From contig JAWQFJ010000461.1 of assembly GCA_034096865.1 (NCBI GenBank), forward strand, positions 1 through 64,000: a DNA stretch of 64,000 nucleotides, read 5' to 3'. Made by a program: the position numbers and the translations under genes. The notes under the pieces were generated by a model that saw only the letters and a list, made by a program, of their open reading frames with translations, had not been told where the DNA came from and searched no databases. Numbering within the stretch: position 1 is the first letter of the stretch; each line of letters starts with the position of its first letter. The stretch comes from Theodoxus fluviatilis. Taxonomy: Eukaryota; Mollusca; Gastropoda; Cycloneritida; Neritidae. Shown in pieces: positions 28,342 through 40,300 of this stretch.

Positions 28342-31300
28342 TACTTCAGACGGCATGTTGTCAATTAAACTTTGATGTCACATTAAAAGAATTTCTATTT
28401 CTTTATTGGGGAATGAATTTTTATCTTTGATCCTGAACTCACACCTTCTGTAGTGGTATCTAGGCCTATGAGCCCATCTGCATATGCCAGAGTTTCTAGT
28501 GCCACCTGCAGTGTAGATCAGATGTATAACTCTTCAAGTGCTTTTATCATGTTCATCATGGATCTGACTCACAAAACAGGCTATCTTTATCTGGTGTAAT
28601 CCATCACTGGACTCTCCCCTCTGCTCACTCCTGTCCCACATCAGTTTAGTCCACCATTACTCATTTTCACATTCATCTTTTCCGGTGCTGACCCTGTCTG
28701 TGCCTATCTGTCCAGGTGGCGACGCTGTCTGTGCCTATCTGTCCAGGTGGCGACGCTGTCTGTGCCTATCTGTCCAGGTGGCGACGCTGTCTGTGCCTAT
28801 CTGTCCAGGTGCTGACCCTGTCTGTGCCTATCTGTCCAGGTGGCGACGCTGTCTGTGCCTATCTGTCCAGGTGCTGACCCTGTCTGTGCCTATCTGTCCA
28901 GGTGGCGACGCTGTCTGTGCCTATCTGTCCAGGTGGCGACACTGTCTGTGCCTATCTGTCCAGGTGGCGACGCTGTCTGTGCCTATCTGTCCAGGTGCTG
29001 ACCCTGTCTGTGCCTATCTGTCCAGGTGGCGACGCTGCAGTCGGAGCGGGAGCAGCTGGTGGCCTATGTGCAGCAAAAGCACAGTGAGAGTCTGACCTAC
29101 CATGCTGAGGTGACCAGGCTGACGGAGCTGCAGAGGCAGCAGGAAGGGCAGCTGGAGTCCCTGCAGCAACAGTATGACCAGCTGGCCTCGCAGTACGAGG
29201 AGAACAAGCAGGCGCAGCTCAAGGTGGGTGGCCAGTCTGTCAGGACTTCCCGCCTTGTGTTTATCTTTTGGGTTTTGTTGGGGTTTTTGTCTTTGCCACT
29301 TGCTTGCAACACTCTGGTGTTGAGGTGTGAAAAGGTGTAAATGCAATCATGAAACAACAAGTCTATTAATGGTTATAAATGAGGATGAGGGTTTTCTCTG
29401 TGAGATGGAAAAGGAGTTCACTGACATGAGGTAGTTTTGGCCAATGTGGTCAGTTTATAAGGGTTTGGTGTTAAACTTCAGACCAAGTTTTGTGCTGAAA
29501 TTGTTTCATAAAGTGGTCCTGCACCACAAGGGCATGAATACTACTTTGGTGGCAGTTTCACCTTTCTGCTGACTGTGACATGGCAGCATGCTGTTTAATT
29601 TACAATCTGCTGCAGGCCAACAACGAGCTGATCAGCTGCAGACAGAAACATCACGAGCTTGAAGTTCGGCACGGGGAGCTGATGCAGCGCTGTGGGCAGG
29701 CAGAGAGGGTGGACCAGACACAGCTGTCTGCCAGGGAGGAGGAGCTCCTGGCTGCCGTAGGGAAGCAGGCAGAACTCCGCACCACCATCATGGAGAAGGT
29801 GAGCCACTCTCGGCTATCCAGTCTGCCTTGCCTGCGGGGCTTAACTTGATGAGCTGACTTGCACCTGTGGGCACATCCATGGCTTGGAAGATTTTCATTG
29901 TTGTTGTTGTAGTTTTGTTTGTTTGTTGTAATTTATCCATGATGGGTTTGAGGTTGTGGCTGGAGCATCAGTCAGTTGTAGGAGTATTCAAGAAAGAAGT
30001 AAATCTTTTGGAAGTTTAGAATGTTTGCAGGTACTGCTTAAAATTCTTATTAGGACACATTTTTCTGATTGTTTTTTGCTTTTGAAAATGAGAGTAAGCA
30101 TCGTTTGGAAAATTGGGTTATTGGCTAGCAAGTGTCTGGCTCAATGTAATTTTAATTTGAGGAACTATGGTGATCAAAACCAAATTCTAATGTAAAAAAC
30201 CCAAGAATCTTTTAAAGAAGAAACACTTTGGTAGATACAAGCACAGCCTTAACATGTGCCATGATATTTTTGTAAATGTAATGAGATCTTCACTTGGCTG
30301 TAGTGCAAACAGCAAGGACCATGGTTCATAAGTAATTTCAGTCACAGAAATCAAGCAAGATGTTTTGTTTGTTTCACCACACGCCATGATAGTCTGTATG
30401 CCAAATCCCTGTTTTTGCAAGGATGGCTTAAGTCACCTGTGACTCTCTAACCAAGGCTGTGCTTGACTGCTACAGGAGAACCAATTGGCAGAGCTAGTTG
30501 CCCAGCAGAAGGAACTGGAGAGGACCGTGCAGGAGCGGGACTCAGAGCGGGCCAGCCTTCGCAAGCAGCTGGACGCAGCCAACTTCCATCTGCAGGGTCT
30601 GGAGCAGCAGCTGTCAGATGCCCAGATGGAAAACAGCAAGACTGGAGCACGCCTGTCCCAGCTGGAGCAGTCTGAACAGAGCCTCAGGTAGCTGCTCCTT
30701 TTGCTGGAAGTGTAGCATGGCCTTTCCTTGTCAAGTCTGCCGTTTGTTTAGTGGTCTCATTCATGGGACCATTGGGATTGAAATGTGGAGATAAGGCTTA
30801 ACTATGATCTGCTTTGCTTTATTATCAGCCTTTGACTTGAAATTGATTCAGTTTTTCCTCTATTTCATTATTTCCTAAGTTTTTTTACTTTTGCAACAGC
30901 CTTCCTGTTTCCACTGACCACATTTTAACCCATTATGACCTACAGCGTGTGATGAAAATGGCTTTCTAAAACCTGAGGTTTTTTTCAGGAAAAAACACAA
31001 AGTTGACAACTCTCATTAAAGAAATTGTATGTCATCACTTTTACACTTCCAAGAAACAAGAAATATACCACTGTCAAATGCGACGTCTGCGTAGCATCCG
31101 GTCTGAAAGGGAGATGTAACACGCACGTAGCATCCATTCATAATGGGTTAAAGTACCCAAGTTGGAGAAGTTGAATGCAGCAGTCCAGGTCAGTCACAGA
31201 AAATTAGCTTGAGTTTTCTGACCTCTTGCTCTCTTGCAGGGATGCCAATACCCAGCTGACACTGAAGTTGCGGGACCAGGAGTTTGAGGTGCGGACACTG

Positions 31301-34300
31301 ACAGAGAAGACAGGAAAGCTGACAGTGCTGCTTGGGGAGCAGCAAGGGGTGGCAGGAAAGGTGGAGCACCTGATGGCCGAAGGAGAGAGCCAGACTTCAC
31401 AGCTCCGTGTCTTGCAGCAGGAACGTGACCAGCTGGTGCTGCAGGGCCAACAGCACCAGGCCCACCTCCACCACCTGCAGCAGGAGGTCAGTCTCTTGTG
31501 ACACCGTCTATTGCTCGCTCTCGCCTTTGTCAAGGCCCTTTCACTTCTTTGGCCTTACCTCCACTCTTCTTGGTCTCGAGTCCTCAGACACCATGAGTAT
31601 TTTCAGTAGAGACACCTGGTCGGCTTGATTGCTTGGTTTCTTGTCTCCACTAGAAGGGAGTTCAGGAGGCGCAGTGCTTCAAAGCGCTTACTCAGCGCTG
31701 CACGTGATTCACTCCTGAACGGCAATTGTGGGGCGCGATTCACTCAGCGCTGAGCAGCGCTGTGAATCACCAATCCGACGTGCAGCAGGATGATTTCGCA
31801 TCATTTCAAAATGGCGTCTTCGATCCCGCACTGGCCGTCGATGCGTTAAATACCCCTCAGAAACATAATTTTGGGACTGGAACGGGCTTTATTTGCCCCA
31901 AGCGCCCTGTATGCGCGAGTAATGGCAAGTAAGGATGACACCGTAGTGGACTTTATTCATGCAGAATACATTTAAACGGGCATAAATGATGTCTGTGGCG
32001 AAGAAAACACTATCTTTGCGTCTATCAACACAACATGGGGCGCAGAAGATTTACCTCCCCTTTAACAAGTGAGCGCTGCACAAAATCTGGGGCGTTCAGG
32101 AGTGGCATGAAGCGCTCAATTACCAACATGAAGCGCTCATGCAGCGCCGAGTTTTTCTGAACAAGCCTTAGATCATGGATGAAATGTGTTGCTCTTTGGA
32201 AAGAGGCAAAAGGTAAGTTTTATGGGAAGGTACCTAGTCCAAGTCTATCCACCAGCCGGTATCCACAGATACACGGAGAAGTATGGTTTTGTGATCTGCG
32301 GTATCCACAGATACACGGAGAAGTATGGTCGGTATCCACAGATACACGGAGAAGTATGGTTTTGTGATCCGGTATCCACAGATACACGGAGAAGTATGGT
32401 TTTGTGATCTGTTGTATCCACAGATACACGGAGAAGTAGGGTTTTGTGATCTGTTGTATCCACAGATACAAGGAGAAGTATGGTTTTGTGATCTGTTGTA
32501 TCAGTTATCTACTTAGTATACATCTTTCACACGTTTTTTTGCAGTGAATGCTCACATGTGTGTGTTGATGTGTCAGGTTGTGCATAAAATCCTCTTTTCT
32601 TTACAGAACCAGCAGTTGCGGGAGAAGGAGATGAAGCTGAACAGAGAGCTGCAGAGGTTGCGAGGTCACCTTCTGCAGGTGAGAGAGAAGACCTTGATAT
32701 TGTGATCTGAAGTCTGAGCTCTTGTTGTAAGATTGATGAAAATTGCCTCTAGTCAGGAGCAAGTTTATAGATTATCACAAGTATAGTGTATTTACTTTTT
32801 TCTTTTAATCTTTTCCCCCCAACCCCCTTACCCCCCCCCTATCTCGCTCCACTCCCCCAGCAAGATTGGTTTGATTTTGCACTACTTCCTACTGAACAGC
32901 TTTTATTTAGCCCCAGTCCTTTTGCTGTAGTTCATGCTAAGTGTGAGCTGGTAACTTGCCAATTCCTGTAGATTTAGTTTCTCCTAGACACTCCACATTT
33001 CTCTCCATTTTATCCTACTGTTTACAGTTTAGAGAGGAGATTACTTTCACATAGCTTTTGAACACGATTTAGTAGAGCTGCAGTAATATTGCTGTGGATT
33101 GTTTTTCAAGTGTGTCTTTTCTGAATATTCATTGTAAACACCCACCCACCTCTCCTGCATCTGTAGTCCCTGTGTCAATGCAGATCGAGGAGGGCTACAC
33201 ACGCGAGGCGCTGGAGGCTGAGGAGAGGGAGAAGGAGCTGCGCAACAGGCTGGCTATGGCCGAAGAGAAACTTGCCTCTTCCTCCACCGCCGTAGAAAAT
33301 GCCAGGTAGAGGCCCTCTGCTTTCTTGCATCCCCTAGTCTTGATATTTGAAGCTTGACTGAAAGGACCGAGTAACACATGCATTGCATTGAGAGTTCAAA
33401 ATAGAAGATGACTTTTACAGTTGTGGCTTCATTGGATCGTTGTTTTGTTCAATTCTCTTTTTCAGCCAACTTATCCCTGTGAGTGTCAGAAACCAATGGT
33501 AGGGCTATGCAAGACTTAATACCCTTAGTGACTGATCATTGGTCAAGGAAGGACCATTTTTCAAAGAGTTTTAGTAGTGATGGTTTGGCTGCAGCCAAGA
33601 TGACTTTTTCCCCAAAGGAGGACTGATGATTACAGGCTTTAACATCTCTGTGCACAGTCAGCAGGCCAGTCAGCAAGTGGAGCTGGTGCAGCAACGTCTG
33701 CAGCAAGCATGCAGCCAGCGCGATGCGGCCTACCAACAGCTGTCAGCTCTGCAAGACCAATGCCAGCAGTATGCTGCCTCCCTCACCAACCTGCAGGCCG
33801 TCCTTGAGCAGTTCCAGCATGGTGAGCGTTCACCTCTGTCTCTGTGTGTGGATTTCCCACTGCCTTAGAACAAGTCTTATGAGTGGAGTGGACTTGTTAT
33901 TCGAATGGAGGCATTTGTCTGCTGTTTTCTCTTTTGCATTATCAGCAAATGTTTACAGGGGTCTAGGGGTCTAAGCTATGTTGTTTGTAGGTCACATTTG
34001 TCTGCAAGTTCCTTGAGCGTGTGCGTGTGTGTGTGTGTTTTTATACACTATAAATTTGTTTAATGGGTGTTGTGATCTTACCTGTTTTGTTGGTCATGTC
34101 TGTATCCAAGTTTCTCACTCAATGCAATGTTGGTGGTGTTGGTATTTGCTGACTTGTCCGTATCTAAGGTGCTGTGGGTCCAAGTGTGCTTTGTGTACGT
34201 GTGTGTGTTTGTGCATGTATATGTGCAAGTGTGTGTGTGTGCGCATGTATGTGTGCAAGTGTGTGTGCATGTGCACATATATGTGTGTGTGTGTGTGTGC

Positions 34301-37300
34301 TTGTGCCTGCGTGTGTGTGTGTGCGCGCGCGTGTGTGCACGCAGGTGTGCACGTGTGTGTGTGTGTTTGCATGTGCATTAGCATATGTATGTGCAATCTC
34401 CTGGGATGCAGTCAAGGAAAGTCTCCTACCATATTCACTGCCTGGTAAGAGTGTGCAAATGACTGGAAAGTCTAATGATAAACTGAAGCTCCATCTATTT
34501 GCTATCTGCAAGAGGATGACACTCATTAGTAGTCACAGTAATTCCATGAATTATTTTGAAGATCTGTAGCATAGTCCTTGTACAGTCTCACAGGAAAACT
34601 GTCATGTTGTCTCTTTGATATTTCTCCGCACACTCTACACAGTGAATTGAGTCTCTCAAAATGAATTGTCTCTGTGTGCTCCTCCCGCTCCATTGTTCAT
34701 AAACGCGCCTGCAGGGGTGCACTCACTGCATCATTACACTCCAAGACATGAAGTCTAACTGGAGTTCTGTTGTCTTCTGGGCCCATATTCACAACGGCGA
34801 TTTATCTTTTTAACAGTCGATTTATCCCCTAGCCCCGCGTTATCTTGATCGGTTAGATAAGGTACGCTCGTCAGAGGATCCTAGGTTGCGCTTTGCTATA
34901 TATACTGGTTTCCAGCCAAGGGAGAGCGGAACAGGCAGTTGGAATCGTCTGAGTTTAGAGATAAATCGGAGTTAAAATAAATCGCCGATAAATCGCCGTT
35001 GTGAATACGGGCCCTGGAGCAGTGAAACACTAAGTACGGACCCTCCAAACAGTCAGGCTAGAAAAACTATGAATTGTAGAATATTATTCATTCTGATGCT
35101 CTCATCACTAAGAAACAAAGAGGGAAAGCCGCTGGGCAGCGACTGACCTACTTCTTGTCCCCCCCCCCCCCCCCAGCCAATAGAGAAACTAGGCTATCAA
35201 TTACAGCGGATGCGGCAACACTAAACAGTCCCCGAGAGGCTCATTTTTACAGCCGTGATCATGGTCTTGCAGATCTTCAGTCTCCATGCCCCTTTGTAGT
35301 CAGTGGACTCTTCTGTCGTTGAATACTGAGTTGTAGCTGGTGTTGACTGGGGATGGCTTGGCATTGGTGTGGTCAAGTCCTGACTGTAGGGTGCCCTCAC
35401 TTTTTACTAAGTGGTCATGAGATTCAGATCTCCTGCAGGCTTGGCAGATGTGGCTTTGAATGAGGTGGGGGTGATTAAGTACACAGAAGTGGAGCTTCCT
35501 GGACTGTTCTAATGAAGCAAAGCAAGTCATAGATGTTGTCATAGCCAGGTATGCCAGGCTATAGTTCATCGCTGTCAAGAGCTGGTAGATGGTGGTTTGA
35601 ATCTAACTCTTGATTATGTAAACGGAATACACTTCCTACCCCTGAGCTACTTGGGGAAAACGAAAACAAAACAAAACACGCAAGCAAAGATCAACGAGTA
35701 ACAAAAGGGGATTTAATCCACAGATGGGCAACAGAAACAATTACAAGTATAAATTCTCCCTGACCCCACTTCACCTTCACAGCATAAATTCCACCATCTC
35801 TCCTTCTCCCTGACCCCACTTCACCTTCACAGCATAAATTCCACCATCTCTCCACCGCATCAACCCCCTGCACCAATCGCACCCGCTGCAAACTTCCACC
35901 TCTGCATAACCAATCACAAACTCCACAGCTCAAATCAAAAACATCCTCCACAGCTCAAATCACAAGCCACAGCCAAAAATCAGCAAACCCCTTCCCCGGC
36001 CCAGACAAAAACTCTCAGACCCGAAAACCTAGGCCAAGAACTATCACGCCACACCGCCGAAGCCAGAAACGAAAACCCCTCTCCCCAGCCAGGACCTGAA
36101 ATAAACCAATGACAAGAAATAGTAATCTCACCCTCGCTTACCCGCAACCTACGAGTCAAAGTAGAAAATAAACGAAACAGAAAGAGCGCGAGACAATGAC
36201 CACTCACCCTGCGATCCGGAGTAGCAACTGACAAACAACGATGATAACTAAACTAAATAGTCCTAACCCTACCGGCACGGAAAAATGAAGAAACCCACCC
36301 TTTCCCTGGAACACCTAACTAATCAACGGCCCTGATGAAAACCAACAACAAAGCATGCGAAATACCTGCAAACCCGGCGATACAACAGCGCAGCCGTGCA
36401 GCACGTGCACAGGGCACCTAATCTTAATAACAATCCAAAAATGTAATTAACCCTTCCAAAAAACCTGATAACGCCACAGCAAAACCCGTGCAAAACAAAT
36501 TGAAATCATCCCGTCGAACTAAAAGACAGACAAAAGTTTAAAGGCCCCACAGCCCCACCCGATGAACTTATTAAAAAAACAACACTTTAACTCTCGAGTC
36601 GTGACAGAACCTCCCCCCCAGGACTAGTATCCAGATACTAGTCCGACATCCCAACACGACTCAATAAAATCTACCCTTCCATTTTCCCCGGGGATAACTC
36701 TGACCATGCGACGATGCCTCCGTGGAGTCCCATCTTCCCCCTCCAATCCCATCATGTCCAGTCCTGTCACTTCACCGAGTAACCCAACCTTCTGCCTCCA
36801 CTTCCTCTTCTTCCTCCTTCTCCACTTCTCCCCCTTCTCCCTCCTCTTCTTCCTCTTCCTCTGGCCCGGAACCCTCCGAGTCTGGACGGAGCAGCGAACC
36901 CCACCTCCATATATGGTCACCATCACGGCAACCGGTCGCTGGGCGTCCCTAGACCGACCCCGTGGTGCCTGCCGTAGTTGGCGCCGGCCGTGTCTCTTCT
37001 CCATCGCAGCGCGCTGCGTCGACACCTCCTCGTGGTGCCTGGCAGCGACAGTCTCCAGCTCCTTCTGCGCTTGCTGCCGCTCCACCTTGGCGTGCCCCAG
37101 CTCCTGGAAGAGCTGGCTCTGCGTGTGGCAGCCATCCCCTTGCAGCACCGCCAGTCCGTCTCGCAGTGTCTCCACACACTGCTTCTGCTCCGCCAGCGCC
37201 CGTCGCCCCTCTGTCAGCTGCGTCTGCAACTGCTGGCACCGAGCCTGAAGCCCCGCCACCTCCTGTTCTAGCGGGGACAGCTTCTGTATCTGCTCCTTCA

Positions 37301-40300
37301 GCTCCAACACCTTGTCCTTGGTACTGTGGAGCTGCCTGGCCATGGAATCTTTCTCCGCTTCAACCTGTGCCTGGCTCTGGGCACGATCAATCTGCACTTC
37401 TTGTAGTCTCTCCTCCATCTGGCCACACTGCAGACATGAACTACAGGCATGTGTACATGGCTCAGACTACAGGCATGTGTACATGGCTTGCAGAAAAGTG
37501 GTTGGTACTACTCTAAGATTGGCTCAGACTACAGGCATGTGTACATGGCTCAGACTACAGGCATGTGAACATGGCTCATACTACAGGCATGTGTACATGG
37601 CTCAGACTACAGGCATGTGTACATGGCTCAGACTACAGGCATGTATACATGGCTCAGACTACAGGCATGTGTACATGGCTCAGACTACAGGCATGTATAC
37701 ATGGCTCAGACTACAGGCATGTGTACATGGCTCAGACTACAGGCATGTGTACATGGCTCAGACTACAGGCATGTGTACATGGCTCAGACTACAGGCATGT
37801 GTACATGGCTCAGACTACAGGCATGTGTACATGGCTCAGACTACAGGCATGTATACATGGCTCAGACTACAGGCATGTATACATGGCTCAGACTACAGGC
37901 ATGTATACATGGCTCATACTACAGGCATGTGTACATGGCTCAGACTACAGGCATGTATACATGGCTCAGACTACAGGCATGTGTACATGGCTCAGACTAC
38001 AGGCATGTATACATGGCTCAGACTACAGGCATGTGTACATGGGTCATACTACAGGCATGTGTACATGGCTCAGACTACAGGCATGTGTACATGGCTCAGA
38101 CTACAGGCATGTGTACATGGCTCAGACTACAGGCATGTGTACATGGCTCAGACTACAGGCATGTGTACATGGCTCAGACTACAGGCATGTGTACATGGCT
38201 CAGACTACAGGCATGTATACATGGCTCAGACTACAGGCATGTGTACATGGCTCAGACTACAGGCATGTGTACATGGCTCATACTACAGGCATGTGTACAT
38301 GGCTCATACTACAGGCATGTGTACATGGCTCAGACTACAGGCATGTGTACATGGCTCAGACTACAGGCATGTGTACATGGCTCAGACTACAGGCATGTGT
38401 ACATGGCTCAGACTACAGGCATGTGTACATGGCTCAGACTACAGGCATGTGTACATGGCTCAGACTACAGGCATGTGTACATGGCTCAGACTACAGGCAT
38501 GTATACATGGCTCAGACTACAGGCATGTGTACATGGCTCAGACTACAGGCATGTATACATGGCTCAGACTACAGGCATGTGTACATGGCTCATACTACAG
38601 GCATGTGTACATGGCTTGCAGAAAAGATTATGTGAAGGGGAACTTGCACTTGGAATCTTGTACACATTCATTTGCTTGTAAGATTCATTTTGAGTGGAAG
38701 ATGACTGTCTCCTGTGAGTGATCCCTCCATATGTGCTTGCTTGCTGCAGACAAGGACACACAGGTTGCCGTGGAGACAGAGCGGTACCAGAATGAGATCA
38801 AGCATTTGAAGGAGAGGGTGAACAGTCTGCAGTCAGCTCATGACCAGGCCACGGTGAGTGCAGTCAGTCACGTAAACCCACACAGTGGCTCTGGTCACAG
38901 ACTTGTGCACTTCACTTAATTTCCTGGAGTAAGCATACCTAAATGATAGATTTTGTACAACTTGCCGAGGGATAATGCTGCTGACAGTAACAGATGGAAC
39001 AGAATAGAGAATACAGAACAAAGGTGTTCTCACAGATGAATCATTTCCATAGAAAAGGTGATGAAAACTGGATAGGCATGCTGTCAAGACCACTCATTTG
39101 GTTTAACTACAAATTTATGGATAAGTGATGAAACTGAGGTATATAGCTGGAGGGAAACTGAGGTATATAGCTGGAGGGAAACTGAGGTATATAGCTGGAG
39201 GGAACGCAAGTCAGGGGGTGAATGAAAGATTGAGCCCTGGCAGATTAACATTCACCGACTAGTGTTGTGGATGAGAATGTTGACTTAGAAGACAAAACCT
39301 CTTTTGCTGTGGTTAGGAGATTGATCTCAAGCAAACACACACGTGAAACTGTTGGCTTGGAAAAGGAGATGGAAGCAAGCAAGACTCAATGGCTAGATCA
39401 GTGGTACATTTGACAACTTGTGGATCTTTCACAGGCAGCTAGTGCTCATGTTATTTGTAAGTAGTTTTGCATGTTTCAATGTAAACATTTTGCACAGTGC
39501 TCTGAACTGGCACACAAATGAATAAATGATTCAAATTTTTGGCTGAGGAGGAAAGGTGGTGGTGATGGTTGCAGGAGGAGCTTGAGGAGGCTCGGAGTGG
39601 ACTGGAGGCTGCAGCCAGGCTGAGTGAGGCGCTGGACAGAAAGGAGGAGGCCATTGCTGCCCTGCGTGAAGAGGGTAGGTGCTGGCCTTGGGGATGGGGG
39701 TGGGAATAGTGGTGGGGATGGAGGGCTTTCCCCTCCGCCACCCAGTCTCCCATGCAGGTCTTGTGATGGTGAGTGGCCCTGAGGAGGCTGTTTATGTATT
39801 TGCTTTTTTGTCTTTGTTTTTTTATGAAAATGATCTTGCACTGCTTGACATGTAACTAACTAGTGTGACTGCACATGTTTTGACTGCATTTTCACTTCTC
39901 GAGCCTTTGCATTTTTAACAGCGTTTGCTGTCTGTAGGGATGGCTGTAGCTACATCAAGCTTCACTGCACGTAGTGGGGGAAGAAGCCAAGGTGGGATTA
40001 GTGTGACATGCTGATGTTTTGGTTGTGCTCACCCCAGTCTGCTTTACTCCCAACTTGGGCTTGCTAGTCATTTTGAGTCTGTAAACTCTACGAGTTTACC
40101 CTAGTCTGGTTTCCTTCACTCCCACAGCCTGTCTTCCAGTCCCACATAAGCTGTTGTTGTGTATAGATGTGTAGATGGATACCAGGGGAAAGTTGGTTGC
40201 TGCTGTGCTCATTGTTTGAGCTTTCAAGTAATGTAACTCACATCCGTGAAAATGTTTCCCCATTCAATGCCATGAAGCAAAAATATTTTCTGATGTCTCA

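Larger units (their letters stand above)
33822..38749 (+). other. TRIP11 intron 22, repeat-filled
   Basis: A 4.9-kb intron holding the TG-rich tract, the 236-bp MITE, a C run (35,159-35,174), the minus-strand LTR and its adjoining ORF, and the 26-bp satellite. The flanking exons are in phase across it. Confidence 0.8.

Noticed and set aside
28685..29095. 136-codon frame as an extended exon 16
   Set aside because: The array encodes only a repeated peptide; the last acceptor gives the conserved coiled coil. Upstream acceptor use is reported as a question instead.
34174..34569. Cys/Val-rich 131-codon frame as a small secreted protein
   Set aside because: Product of TG-repeat translation with no signal-peptide context.
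36624..37434. Inverted copy of a TRIP11 exon
   Set aside because: Its residues do not match any of the 28 exons in order or motif; it abuts a PPT and LTR start.
37312..38721. 469-codon plus-strand open frame
   Set aside because: It is made of the 26-bp satellite; two other frames are equally open.
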